26,622 nt of DNA from CAMAVH01 sp036500145 (GTDB lineage Bacteria; Pseudomonadota; Alphaproteobacteria; SMXQ01): the NCBI GenBank assembly GCA_036500145.1, contig DASYCO010000068.1:1-26622 (forward strand), given 5' to 3'. Numbering within the stretch: the first letter of the stretch is position 1; the number at the start of each line of letters is the position of its first letter. A model generated the notes under the pieces. The model had not been told where the DNA came from. It worked only from the letters and a program-made list of their open reading frames with translations, and made no database searches. Position numbers and translations under genes: made by a program. This document shows, in pieces, positions 1 through 9,554 of this stretch.

Positions 1-210
1 GATGCGATGCTGGAAACGGTGAAGCGCTGGGTGCCGCTGGTCTGCGACGCCTTCCTGCAATACCGCATGGGCGGCGTGCATCTGTCGGAGAAGGCCTTGC
101 AGGCCGTGAAGCGCATGCTCAACGGCGAGAAGGTCGATCAAAAAGACAGCGGCCTGTCGTTGCGCGAATGGCGCGAGATGCTGGAATCGCTCGGCCTCGA
201 CGCCAAATAA
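1..210 (+). CDS. thyX: C-terminal part of a flavin-dependent thymidylate synthase (ThyX-like), 5' end outside the window
   Basis: The frame is open from base 1 to the TAA at 208-210 and has no credible internal start, so this is the 3' end of a longer gene (about 69 residues visible). The visible sequence contains VKRWVPLVCDAFLQYRMGG followed by HLSEKAL and GLSLREWREMLESLG. This pattern (Trp-Val-Pro, Glu/Asp-Ala-Phe, Asp/Gln-Tyr-Arg, then a short helical tail) resembles the C-terminus of alphaproteobacterial ThyX, which makes dTMP from dUMP using FAD, NADPH and methylene-tetrahydrofolate. The catalytic RHR motif lies upstream and cannot be checked here, so the call rests on tail similarity from memory. 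It converges on mrp with 19 bases between the stops. Confidence 0.6.
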   Translation, partial: DAMLETVKRWVPLVCDAFLQYRMGGVHLSEKALQAVKRMLNGEKVDQKDSGLSLREWREMLESLGLDAK

Positions 211-229
211 GTCAGCACTGACTGATGTA

Positions 230-1381
230 TCAGCTCACGACGATGCGCGGCGCTTTGCGCGTGTCGGCGGCGAGCTTGGCCCACACGCGGGCAGCGATGG
301 CGCGATAGGCCTTGGCTTGCGGGCTGTCGGGCTGCGTCGCAGTGATCGGCGTGCCGGCGTCGGACGTCTCGCGGATCGCGATGTGCAGCGGCACTTCGCC
401 CAAGAACTCCACGCCGATCTTGTCGGCTTCCGCCTTGGCGCCGCCATGGCCGAAGATGTGGCTTTCATGGCCGCAGTTCGGGCAGACGAAGGTGCTCATG
501 TTCTCGACGATGCCGAGCAGCGGCACCTCGACCTTCTTGAACATGTTGATGCCCTTGCGCGCGTCCAGCAGCGCGATGTCCTGCGGCGTCGACACGATGA
601 CGGCGCCGGCGAGCGGCACGCGCTGCGCCATGGTGAGCTGCGCGTCGCCGGTGCCGGGCGGCATGTCGACCACCAGCACGTCGAGCTCGCCCCAGGCGAC
701 GTCGCGCAGCAGCTGTTCGAGTGCGCCGATCACCATCGGGCCGCGCCAGATCATCGGCGAATCTTCCGGCACCAGGAAGCCCATCGACATCGTCTTGAGG
801 CCGTAGGCCTCCATCGGGTTGAGGCGCTTGTCGGCGGTCGGCTCGGGGCGGCCCTTGATGCCCATCATGCGCGGGACCGAGGGGCCGTAGATGTCGGCGT
901 CGAGCAGGCCGACGCGTTTGCCCTCGGCGACGAGGCCGAGCGCGAGGTTGACGGCGACGGTCGACTTGCCGACGCCGCCCTTGCCGGAGGCGACGGCGAC
1001 GATGTGCTTCACGCCGGGCACGAGGGGCCTGGATGCGGGTGCCTGTCCGGTGGTGGCCTGGCGGCGCGCCATGGTCACGTCTGCCGCACCAGACTGTTCC
1101 GTTTTTGGCGCAGGCGCGGGCGGCGGGGCGGCGCGTTCGGCGGTCAGCACCGCGGTCACCGAAGTGACGCCGGGCAATTCCATCACGGCGTCTTCGGCGG
1201 CTTTGCGCAGCGGCTCCATATGCGGGCCGCGCGCCGCGTCCACCTCGATGGTGAAGCCGACGTTGCCGCCATGCACGACCACGCCCTTAACCATGCCGAG
1301 AGCGACGATGTCCTTGCCGTGATCGGAATCGACGACGGTGCGGAGCGCATCGAGGACTTCGCGTTCTGTGATCGCGGCCAT
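230..1381 (-). CDS. mrp: Iron-sulfur cluster carrier protein Mrp/ApbC (P-loop NTPase)
   Basis: 383 residues from the chosen start. The N-terminal ~80 residues (MAAITEREVLDAL...) form a MIP18/DUF59 domain. An Ala/Pro-rich linker (about 82-120) follows, then a MinD/ParA-type ATPase with the deviant Walker A GKGGVGKS at 133-140, the DADIYGPSVP motif at 161-170, DMPPGTGD near 239-246 and a CPNC pair (C300, C303) that holds the bridging Fe-S cluster in this family. The role by family is ATP-dependent Fe-S cluster transfer in the cytosol. The frame extends nine codons further to 1408, but family N-termini usually begin at MAAITE-like sequence, so 1381 was preferred; neither start has a good Shine-Dalgarno. 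It is divergent from hflK, an arrangement common in alphaproteobacteria. Confidence 0.93.
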   Translation of the reverse strand: MAAITEREVLDALRTVVDSDHGKDIVALGMVKGVVVHGGNVGFTIEVDAARGPHMEPLRKAAEDAVMELPGVTSVTAVLTAERAAPPPAPAPKTEQSGAADVTMARRQATTGQAPASRPLVPGVKHIVAVASGKGGVGKSTVAVNLALGLVAEGKRVGLLDADIYGPSVPRMMGIKGRPEPTADKRLNPMEAYGLKTMSMGFLVPEDSPMIWRGPMVIGALEQLLRDVAWGELDVLVVDMPPGTGDAQLTMAQRVPLAGAVIVSTPQDIALLDARKGINMFKKVEVPLLGIVENMSTFVCPNCGHESHIFGHGGAKAEADKIGVEFLGEVPLHIAIRETSDAGTPITATQPDSPQAKAYRAIAARVWAKLAADTRKAPRIVVS

Positions 1382-1437
1382 CTTGAAAAACCGTTGTAAT
1401 GACACCATTTAGGCCAAACGCCGCGCAGCCTCGCGCG

Positions 1438-1466
1438 TTGCGTCAGGGGGGAAGCTGTCATATAAG
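1438..1466 (+). promoter_or_regulatory. Likely sigma-70-type promoter of hflKC
   Basis: TTGCGT at 1438-1443 and TATAAG at 1461-1466 are separated by 17 bases, matching the housekeeping -35/-10 layout (4/6 and 5/6 matches). Transcription would start near 1473, giving a leader of about 70 bases before the hflK start at 1543. It lies in the 161-base divergent gap between mrp and hflK. Confidence 0.5.
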
Positions 1467-1542
1467 GCAGTACCCAATTTGTTGCAAAGACATGGTTTCC
1501 GTGCCCCGCAGGGTGCGCAAGCCCGGCACAAAGGAAAAGTAC

Positions 1543-2727
1543 ATGCCTTGGTCAAATCAAGGGGGCGGTGGCCCCTGGGGTTCTAGCGGCGGCGGCTCGG
1601 GAGGCGGCGGCTCCGGCGGCGGTCCCCAGAGCCCGTGGGGACGCGGGTCCGGCGGCGGCCAGCAGCCGCCCAACTTGGAAGACCTGATCCGGCGCAGCCA
1701 AGACCGCTTCAAGAAAGTCTTCCCGGGCGGCGGCAACGCCGGCCCGATCGCCTTCATCGGCCTCGTCCTGTTCGGCCTGATGATGGTCTGGCTCTGCACC
1801 TACCGCGTGCAGCCCGACGAACAGGGCGTCGTGCTGCGCTTCGGCGAATGGGTGCGCACCTCCACGCCGGGCCTGAACTTCAAGCTGCCCGACCCCATCG
1901 AAGAAGTGATCAAGCCGAAGGTGACGCGTGTCAACCGCGTCGATGCCGGCTTCCGCGCCGTCGGCCCGCTCAACGCGCCGCAGAGCATGCGCCCGGTGCC
2001 GGAAGAGGCCCTGATGCTGACGGGCGACGAGAACATCGTCGACATCAACTTCACCGTGTTCTGGGTCATCAACGACGCGGGCAAGTATCTGTTCAACGTC
2101 CGCAACCCCGAATCGACGGTGAAGGCCGCCGCCGAAAGCGCCATGCGCGAAGTGATCGGCCGCACGCCGATCCAGCCGATCCTCGCCGAAGGCCGCCGCA
2201 AGGTGGAGCAGGACGCGATGGCGCTGCTGCAGCGCATCCTCGACCAGTACGGCACCGGCATCGCCATCACCCAGCTGCAGCTGCAGAAGGTCGATCCGCC
2301 AACCTCGGTGGTCGATTCCTTCCGCGACGTGCAGCGCGCCCGCGCCGACCTGGAGCGCGCCCGCAACGAAGCCGAAGCCTATCGCAACGACATCATCCCG
2401 CGCGCGCGCGGCGAGGCCGAGCGCATCATCCAGGAGGCGGAAGGCTACAAGCAGCAGATCGTCGCGCAGGCGGAAGGCGACGCCAACCGCTTCCTCGCGG
2501 TCTACAAGCAGTACGTCGTGGCGAAGGACATCACCCAGCAGCGCATCTACCTGGAGACCATGGAAGGGATCCTGCGCCGCACCAACAAGGTGATCATCGA
2601 CCAGGCGGCGAGCGGTTCGGGCGTCGTGCCCTACCTGCCGCTGCCTGAGCTTCAGTCCCGCCCGGCGGCGGCGAAGCCGGCGACGCCGGCCACCGCCGAC
2701 AGCAGCCAGACGGGAGCCGGCAAATGA
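1543..2727 (+). CDS. hflK: HflK, SPFH/band-7 membrane protein of the HflKC complex that modulates FtsH
   Basis: 394 residues. The start at 1543 (MPWSNQGGGGPWG) was chosen because this is the usual HflK N-terminus and AAAGGAAAAG sits just upstream; the frame itself is open further upstream to 1399. A Gly-rich cytoplasmic tail (1-45) precedes one transmembrane segment (about 67-86), then the SPFH/band-7 domain (TYRVQPDEQGVVLRFG onward) and a long helical region rich in Glu/Arg/Ala (about 265-330) that forms the coiled coil assembling the HflK/HflC cage. In the family the complex surrounds the FtsH protease at the inner membrane with its bulk in the periplasm. The TGA overlaps the hflC ATG (ATGA), so the two subunits are translationally coupled. 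Confidence 0.96.
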   Translation: MPWSNQGGGGPWGSSGGGSGGGGSGGGPQSPWGRGSGGGQQPPNLEDLIRRSQDRFKKVFPGGGNAGPIAFIGLVLFGLMMVWLCTYRVQPDEQGVVLRFGEWVRTSTPGLNFKLPDPIEEVIKPKVTRVNRVDAGFRAVGPLNAPQSMRPVPEEALMLTGDENIVDINFTVFWVINDAGKYLFNVRNPESTVKAAAESAMREVIGRTPIQPILAEGRRKVEQDAMALLQRILDQYGTGIAITQLQLQKVDPPTSVVDSFRDVQRARADLERARNEAEAYRNDIIPRARGEAERIIQEAEGYKQQIVAQAEGDANRFLAVYKQYVVAKDITQQRIYLETMEGILRRTNKVIIDQAASGSGVVPYLPLPELQSRPAAAKPATPATADSSQTGAGK

Positions 2728-3623
2728 ACATGAACAGGAACCTGACCATCGTCGGCATCGTCGTCGCCGTCCTGGTCTTCATCGGCCTGAGCTCGACCTT
2801 CATCGTGCACCAGACCGACCAGGTCATCGTGCTGCGCTTCGGCAACCCGGTGCGCGTCATCAGCGAGCCGGGCCTGAAGTTCAAGATCCCGCTCGCCGAG
2901 ACCGTCGTCGCCTACGACAAGCGCGTGCTCGACAGCGATCCGGAAGCCGAGGAAGTGATCGCCTCGGACCAGAAGCGCATCGTGGTCGACGCCTATGCGC
3001 GCTATCGCATCGTCGATCCGCTGAAGTTCTTCCAGACGGTGAGCAACGAGCAGGGCCTGCGCGCCCGTCTCGAGCGCGTCGTCAACGGCACGCTGCGCAA
3101 CGTCATCGGCAACGTGACGCTGACCGCCGTGTTGTCGGAAGAGCGTGCGGCGATCATGAGCCAGATCCAGGCTCAGGTGCAGGAGGAGGCCAAGAGCTTC
3201 GGCATCGACGTGATCGATGTGCGCATCCGCCACGCCGACCTGCCGCAGGCCAACAGCGAGGCCATCTTCGCGCGCATGAAGAGCGAGCGCGACCGCGAAG
3301 CCAAGGAGTTCCGCGCCCAGGGCGCAGAGCTGGCCCAGCGCATCCGCGCCCGCGCCGACCGCGAACGCACCGTGCTGATCGCCGACGCGCAGAAGCAGGC
3401 GCAGATCCTGCGCGGCGACGGCGACGCGCAGCAGGTGGAGATCTGGGCCAAGGCCGCCGGCCAGGACCCGCAGTTCTTCGCCTTCTACCGTTCGATGGAG
3501 GCCTATCGCGAGGCCCTCGGCGCCGACAGCACGACCCTCGTCCTGTCGCCGGACAGCGACTTCTTCCGCTACTTCGGCGACATCAGCGGCAAGCCGCGGG
3601 CGACCCCCGCGCCGCGCCGTTAA
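2724..3623 (+). CDS. hflC: HflC, SPFH/band-7 partner of HflK
   Basis: 299 residues. An N-terminal transmembrane anchor at about 7-25 is followed by the band-7 core beginning VHQTDQVIVLRFGNP, then KRVLDSDPEAEEVIASDQKR and a charged helical segment around residues 185-235 (MKSERDREAKEFRAQGAELA). The end, LVLSPDSDFFRYFGD, is the standard HflC C-terminus before a short basic tail. It starts inside the last codons of hflK with GGGAG upstream. Family knowledge: HflK and HflC alternate in a large membrane-bound cage that regulates FtsH proteolysis. A strong palindrome follows 30 bases after the stop, so the hflKC unit probably ends here. Confidence 0.96.
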   Translation: MNMNRNLTIVGIVVAVLVFIGLSSTFIVHQTDQVIVLRFGNPVRVISEPGLKFKIPLAETVVAYDKRVLDSDPEAEEVIASDQKRIVVDAYARYRIVDPLKFFQTVSNEQGLRARLERVVNGTLRNVIGNVTLTAVLSEERAAIMSQIQAQVQEEAKSFGIDVIDVRIRHADLPQANSEAIFARMKSERDREAKEFRAQGAELAQRIRARADRERTVLIADAQKQAQILRGDGDAQQVEIWAKAAGQDPQFFAFYRSMEAYREALGADSTTLVLSPDSDFFRYFGDISGKPRATPAPRR

Positions 3624-3652
3624 GCCCTTAAGCCAAGGGACGTTAAGCATAT

Positions 3653-3690
3653 GGCCGGCCGCGGCGAATTCGCCGCGGCCGGCCTCGCTT
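3653..3690 (+). terminator. Strong GC hairpin after hflC (candidate terminator)
   Basis: Bases 3653-3684 form a perfect 32-base palindrome (GGCCGGCCGCGGCG / CGCCGCGGCCGGCC around AATT), giving a 14-bp stem with a four-base loop, followed by CTCGCTTTTC. The T tract is short, so intrinsic termination is likely but not textbook. Confidence 0.6.
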
Positions 3691-3961
3691 TTCGCAAACG
3701 AGCGCGGGCCGGGCGCGTTAACATCTGCGTGAGGGGCATGATTCGCCCCTCGTCAGGCCCCTAACGCCCCATTTCCGTCATAATCGGCTCCTAGTTGTTT
3801 AGCCTAACGAAGGCTCGCACCGCGCCTCTTGGCGGAGAAATCCTCCGAGGGGTGGATTGCAAATCGCGATCGGGCCGTTCACCTTTGTGTCGCAGGCTCG
3901 GCGTTTCCGGACTCCCGTCCGGCTCAACCAAACGCCGCAGGTCGAATGGAGAAGAAACACC
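3685..3961 (+). promoter_or_regulatory. Structured untranslated region upstream of degP
   Basis: No gene is seen in this gap. It contains a -10-like CATAAT at 3779-3784 without a convincing -35, and four small inverted repeats: GAGGGGC/GCCCCTC (3731-3751), AGCCT/AGGCT (3801-3815), CGGAG/CTCCG (3833-3847) and CCGGAC/GTCCGG (3907-3922). If the start is near 3790, the last three lie in a roughly 170-base leader. The degP frame is open back to a TTG at 3857, but the GGAGAAG at 3948-3954 points to the GTG at 3962 as the start. No sigma-E/RpoH consensus was recognised. Confidence 0.35.
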
Positions 3962-5551
3962 GTGACCCAGCCCCAACCCCTCGCGCCGCTCACGTCGCGG
4001 ACGGCGCTGTCCCCGATCTCCAAGCCTTCCAAGGCGAAATCTTCATCGTCGCGCTTCACGAGCGGACTGCGCATCGTTTTCGCAGCCCTCGTCGCGGTGA
4101 GCTTCTCCATGCCCTTCGCGCGCGCCGCGATGGCGCAGCACGCGCCCGACGGCTTTGCCGACCTCGCCGAGAAGCTCCTGCCGGCGGTGGTCAACATCTC
4201 CACGACCCAGACGCCGCATGAGCGCGCGCCCGGCCCGGGCGGCGGTCCTGGCGGCCCCTCGCAGCGCGGCCCCGAGATCCCGCAGTTCCCGCCGGGCTCG
4301 CCCTTCGAGGAGTTCTTCAAGGACTTCTTCGACCGCAACCGTCCGGATTCGCAGCAGCAGCAGGCCCGCAAGATCATGTCGCTCGGTTCGGGCTTCATCG
4401 TAGACGCGAGCGGCTATGTCGTGACGAACAACCACGTCATCGAAGACGCCGACGAGATCACGGTCATCCTGCATGACGACACGAACCTGAAGGCCAAGCT
4501 GGTCGGCCGCGACAAGAACACCGACCTGGCGCTGCTGAAGGTCGAGAGCAGCAAGCCGCTGCCTTTCGTCAAATTCGGCGACTCGGACAAGGCCCGCGTC
4601 GGCGACTGGGTCGTCGCCATCGGCAACCCGTTCGGCCTCGGCGGCACGGTGACGGCCGGCATCATCTCGGCGCGCGCGCGCGACATCCAGTCGGGCCCGT
4701 ACGACGACTTCATCCAGACCGATGCCTCGATCAACCGCGGCAACTCGGGCGGCCCGATGTTCAACATCAACGGCGACGTCATCGGCATCAACACGGCGAT
4801 CTTCTCGCCGTCGGGCGGCAGCGTCGGCATCGGCTTCGCCATTCCGTCCTCGCTTGCCAAGCCGGTCATCGACCAGCTGCGCGCCACCGGCAAGACCCGC
4901 CGTGGCTGGCTCGGCGTCCGCATCCAGCAGGTGACTGACGAGATCGCCGAGAGCCTCGGCCTCGACAAGGCGCGCGGCGCCCTCGTTGCCGGCGTCACCG
5001 ACGGCGGACCTGCCGAAAAGGGCGGGCTCGAGTCGGGCGACGTGGTGCTCAAGTTCGACGGCAAGGACGTGACGGAGATGCGGCGCCTGCCGCGCATCGT
5101 CGCCGAGACGCCGGTCGACAAGGAGGTGCCCGTCACCGTGTGGCGCAAGGGCCATGAAGAGAACGTCCGCGTCAAAGTCGGCGAGCTGAAGGATGACGAA
5201 GTCGCCGACAACAAGAGCCAGGGCGGTTCGCAGGACAACGGCGCTCCCAAGGGCAGCGTCAGCGTCCTCGGCATGGGCCTGGCCGACGTGAACGGCAAGA
5301 TGCGTGAGCAGTTCAAGCTGCCGACGGACGCCAAGGGCGTGGTCGTCGTCGACGTGCAGGGCAACAGCCCGGCCGGCGAGAAGGGCATCCGCGCCGGCGA
5401 CCTCGTGCTCGAGGTCGCGCAGGACAAGGTCGACAACGCGGCGGACGTGAAGTCGCGCATCGACAAGGCCAAGACGGCCAAGCGCAAGTCCATCCTGCTG
5501 CTCGTCGAGCGTCAGGGCGACCAGCGCTTCGTGGTGCTGCCGCTCAGCTAA
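3962..5551 (+). CDS. degP: Periplasmic serine protease/chaperone DegP (HtrA/Do family)
   Basis: 529 residues from the GTG at 3962, supported by GGAGAAG seven bases upstream. A long basic N-terminus leads into a hydrophobic signal segment (about 35-58, ending ARAAMAQ), so the product is exported. The trypsin-like domain carries the catalytic triad in order: His158 in NNHVIED, Asp188 in KNTDLALLKV and Ser262 in NRGNSGGPMFN. Two PDZ domains follow, one from about 313 (RRGWLGVRIQQV) and one from about 430 to the end. A Gly/Pro-rich loop (about 92-112) and QQQQ near 132-135 correspond to the variable LA loop. By family it degrades or refolds misfolded envelope proteins. It lies downstream of hflKC, another membrane quality-control pair, but behind its own leader. 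Confidence 0.95.
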   Translation: MTQPQPLAPLTSRTALSPISKPSKAKSSSSRFTSGLRIVFAALVAVSFSMPFARAAMAQHAPDGFADLAEKLLPAVVNISTTQTPHERAPGPGGGPGGPSQRGPEIPQFPPGSPFEEFFKDFFDRNRPDSQQQQARKIMSLGSGFIVDASGYVVTNNHVIEDADEITVILHDDTNLKAKLVGRDKNTDLALLKVESSKPLPFVKFGDSDKARVGDWVVAIGNPFGLGGTVTAGIISARARDIQSGPYDDFIQTDASINRGNSGGPMFNINGDVIGINTAIFSPSGGSVGIGFAIPSSLAKPVIDQLRATGKTRRGWLGVRIQQVTDEIAESLGLDKARGALVAGVTDGGPAEKGGLESGDVVLKFDGKDVTEMRRLPRIVAETPVDKEVPVTVWRKGHEENVRVKVGELKDDEVADNKSQGGSQDNGAPKGSVSVLGMGLADVNGKMREQFKLPTDAKGVVVVDVQGNSPAGEKGIRAGDLVLEVAQDKVDNAADVKSRIDKAKTAKRKSILLLVERQGDQRFVVLPLS

Positions 5552-5575
5552 GTCCCGCGATCAGGGCAGAACGAC

Positions 5576-5605
5576 AAACGGCGCCGGAAATTCCGGCGCC
5601 GTTTT
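5576..5605. terminator. Bidirectional intrinsic terminator between degP and serB
   Basis: AAACGGCGCCGGAA (5576-5589) pairs with TTCCGGCGCCGTTT (5591-5604) around a single A, with a T-rich flank on the plus strand and A-rich on the other side. The two genes converge here, so it can serve both. Confidence 0.8.
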
Positions 5606-5626
5606 CGTTTGTGCGGGAGGCAGCGC

Positions 5627-6526
5627 TTAAGCGCGGAAGTCCGACGCGCGATAGCCCTGGAGATAGAGCAGCGCCGTGAGGTCGCCGTGGTCGATGCGCA
5701 CCTTCACGGCGGCGGCGACCGTGGGCTTGGCATGGTAGGCGACGCCGAGGCCGGCGGCCTGCAGCATCGGCAGGTCGTTGGCGCCGTCGCCGACCGTGAC
5801 GGCGGCAGCCAGCGCGACCTTGCGTTCGCCGGCCAGCCGCTCGAGGGCGGCGAGCTTGGAGTTCTTGTCGAGGATCGGCTCGCGCACCGTGCCGGCGAGC
5901 TGGCCGTCGGCCACGTCGATCTCGTTGGCCTGGTCGTAGTCGAATCCGAGCCGCTCGCGCACCTTGCGCGTGAAGAAGCCGAAGCCGCCGGAGACGAGCG
6001 CGCAATAGGCGCCGTTGGCGCGCATGGTGCCGATCAGCTCGGGCGCACCCGGCATGATGCGGACGCGCTGCATCGAATCGTCGAGCACGCTGGCGGGCAG
6101 GCCCTTGAGCAGCCCGACGCGCTCGCGCACGGCGGCGGCGAAATCGAGCTCGCCGTTCATGGCGCGCGTCGTGATGTCGGCGACCTCGGCCTTGAGGCCG
6201 ACGTAGTCCGCCAGCTCGTCGAGCATCTCGTTCTGGATGATGGTCGATTCCATGTCGGCGACGAGCAGCGCCTTGCGCCGTCCGGCAGCCGGCTGCACGG
6301 CGACGTCGACGGGCGCGCCGTCGAGGCGCTGGCGCGCGGCGGCGAGCATGTCGGCGGCGCGCTCGGGCGCCACGTCGCAGGCGATGTCGGCGGCGACGGC
6401 GGGATTGAGCCAGTCGACCGGCTTGGGCGACGCGCCAAGCTCCTGGAGGAGGCCATGCGCGCCGTCGGCGGCGCTGCGGTCGAACGGCTTTTGGGGATTG
6501 CCGATGAGGGTGAGGATATGTTCCAT
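5627..6526 (-). CDS. serB: Phosphoserine phosphatase SerB (HAD superfamily)
   Basis: 299 residues. An N-terminal ACT-like region (about 1-80) precedes the HAD phosphatase core: nucleophile motif DMESTI with Asp91, Ser179 in VSGGFGFF (motif II), Lys224 in KNSKL (motif III) and GDGANDLPML at 246-255 (motif IV, Mg2+ binding). The core NEMLDELADYVG and FDYDQANEI segments are typical of bacterial SerB. It catalyses the last step of serine synthesis, phosphoserine to serine, in the cytosol. The second acidic residue of motif I is Glu (DxE) rather than the commoner Asp. It is divergent from miaA with about 60 bases between starts, so promoters must be compact. Confidence 0.94.
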   Translation of the reverse strand: MEHILTLIGNPQKPFDRSAADGAHGLLQELGASPKPVDWLNPAVAADIACDVAPERAADMLAAARQRLDGAPVDVAVQPAAGRRKALLVADMESTIIQNEMLDELADYVGLKAEVADITTRAMNGELDFAAAVRERVGLLKGLPASVLDDSMQRVRIMPGAPELIGTMRANGAYCALVSGGFGFFTRKVRERLGFDYDQANEIDVADGQLAGTVREPILDKNSKLAALERLAGERKVALAAAVTVGDGANDLPMLQAAGLGVAYHAKPTVAAAVKVRIDHGDLTALLYLQGYRASDFRA

Positions 6527-6586
6527 GGGCGCGCATATTGGTTGCGCGGCGCGCCGATGGCAACCTCAGAAGGGCATGAAGCGAAG

Positions 6587-7546
6587 ATGGCGGCAGCGGA
6601 AAAAGTGCTGGTGATCGGCGGCCCGACGGCATCCGGCAAGTCGGCCCTGGCGCTCGCCTTGGCCGAGCGGCTGGACGGCGTCGTCGTCAACGCCGACAGC
6701 ATGCAGGTCTATCGCGAGCTGCCGATCCTGACCGCCCAGCCCGACGCGGCCACGCAGGCCCGCGCGCCGCACGCGCTCTACGGCATTCTCGGCATCGACG
6801 AGCGCTGCTCCGCCGGCCGCTGGCAGGCCCTGGCGCGCGCAGGGATTGCGGAAGCGCAGGGGCAGGGGCGCCTGCCCGTCGTCGTCGGCGGCACCGGGCT
6901 TTATCTGCGCGCCCTGATGGGCGGCCTCGCCGACATCCCCGCCGTGCCCGAGGAGATTCGTGCCGGCGTGCAGGCGCGGCTCGCCGAGATGGGCCCGGCG
7001 GCCTTTCATGCCGAACTGGCGGCGCGCGACCCCGAGATGGCGGCGAAGCTGAATCCGAACGACCGCCAGCGCCTGACCCGCGCCGCCGAAGTGCTGGCGG
7101 CGACCGGGCGGTCGCTCGCCGATTGGCAGCGCGATGCAGCCGCTGCCGCCCCCGCTGCCGACTTCCGCACCGTCCTGGTCGCGCCGCCGCGCGATGACCT
7201 TTATGCCGCCTGCGATGGCCGCTTCGAGGCCATGCTGGCGGCTGGCGCCCTCGACGAGGCGGCCGCGGTCGGTCGGCAGATCGCCGCCGACGGGCTGGCG
7301 GAGGACTTGCCCGCCCTGAAGGCCTTGGGCCTGCGCGAGCTGCTGGCGCACCTGGCGGGGAATCTGCGTCGACGGGACGCCATTGAAGCCGCCAAGATGG
7401 CCACCCGGCACTACGCCAAGCGGCAGATGACTTGGTTCAAAGGGCAGTTTCTTGCGAGATACACCATTGATAAGAAATTAAATGAACAATCTATGGCCGA
7501 TTATGCGAAGAAAATTAGCGATTTTTTCTTGACCCTCGGAAACTAA
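6587..7546 (+). CDS. miaA: tRNA dimethylallyltransferase MiaA
   Basis: 319 residues from 6587; an in-frame ATG at 6557 would add ten residues, and the open frame further upstream overlaps serB on the other strand. The start at 6587 puts the P-loop GPTASGKS at residues 11-18, as usual. Other family motifs are NADSMQVYRELPILTAQP, VVVGGTGLYLRAL and, near the C-terminus, ATRHYAKRQMTWFKGQ. The enzyme transfers a dimethylallyl group to A37 of tRNAs reading UNN codons. The last ~90 bases (tail IDKKLNEQSMADYAKKISD) are much richer in A/T than the rest of the gene and overlap the probable promoter of the ilv operon. Confidence 0.94.
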   Translation: MAAAEKVLVIGGPTASGKSALALALAERLDGVVVNADSMQVYRELPILTAQPDAATQARAPHALYGILGIDERCSAGRWQALARAGIAEAQGQGRLPVVVGGTGLYLRALMGGLADIPAVPEEIRAGVQARLAEMGPAAFHAELAARDPEMAAKLNPNDRQRLTRAAEVLAATGRSLADWQRDAAAAAPAADFRTVLVAPPRDDLYAACDGRFEAMLAAGALDEAAAVGRQIAADGLAEDLPALKALGLRELLAHLAGNLRRRDAIEAAKMATRHYAKRQMTWFKGQFLARYTIDKKLNEQSMADYAKKISDFFLTLGN

Positions 7547-7557
7547 CCTCCTAATTT
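7529..7557 (+). promoter_or_regulatory. Candidate promoter of the ilvB-ilvN-ilvC operon
   Basis: TTGACC (7529-7534) and TAATTT (7552-7557) are spaced by 17 bases within an AT-rich stretch overlapping the miaA stop codon. The -35 is 5/6, the -10 only 3/6. Transcription would begin near 7564, some 125 bases before ilvB. Confidence 0.35.
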
Positions 7558-7591
7558 GTGCCTCCTTCGCCGCCGGGTTGTGCATCGCAGC

Positions 7592-7681
7592 ATGCCTGGG
7601 TGGCTTTGTTTTCCTGGGCTTTTGACTTGTGCCGGCGTCCTGCAACCGCAGACGCCTCCCTGTCGGAAGCCCTTGGCATGA
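7592..7681 (+). CDS. Possible 29-codon leader peptide before ilvB
   Basis: ATG at 7592 opens a short frame that ends at TGA 7679-7681, seven bases before ilvB. The peptide begins MPGWLCFPGLLTCAGVL and has five Leu and one Val in 29 residues, modestly enriched for operon products. A 9-bp hairpin with one bulge (GGCGT-c-CTGC / GCAG-ACGCC, 7634-7656) lies inside it. There is no clear Shine-Dalgarno and no obvious U-tract terminator, so classic attenuation is not demonstrated. It may be chance. Confidence 0.2.
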   Translation: MPGWLCFPGLLTCAGVLQPQTPPCRKPLA

Positions 7682-7687
7682 TCGACC

Positions 7688-9460
<1,773 letters not shown>

Positions 9461-9498
9461 CGGGGCGCATCCCGGTTCATCCCAGAGTTTCACCTATC

Positions 9499-9535
9499 GC
9501 CGGCGGACGCCCCTCGTGAGATCGGGCCCGCCGGC
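9499..9535 (+). other. Intercistronic stem-loop between ilvB and ilvN
   Basis: GCCGGCGG (9499-9506) pairs with CCGCCGGC (9528-9535), extended inward by GCCC (9509-9512) with GGGC (9524-9527), leaving an 11-base loop. There is no T tract. It could stabilise the upstream mRNA or adjust the ratio of large to small subunit; function is inferred only. Confidence 0.4.
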
Positions 9536-9554
9536 CCATTCGGAGTGAGTGTTC

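Noticed and set aside
3857..3961. N-terminal extension of degP from TTG 3857
   Set aside because: The GTG at 3962 has a good Shine-Dalgarno at the right distance and leaves a plausible signal sequence; the extension adds a non-family stretch.
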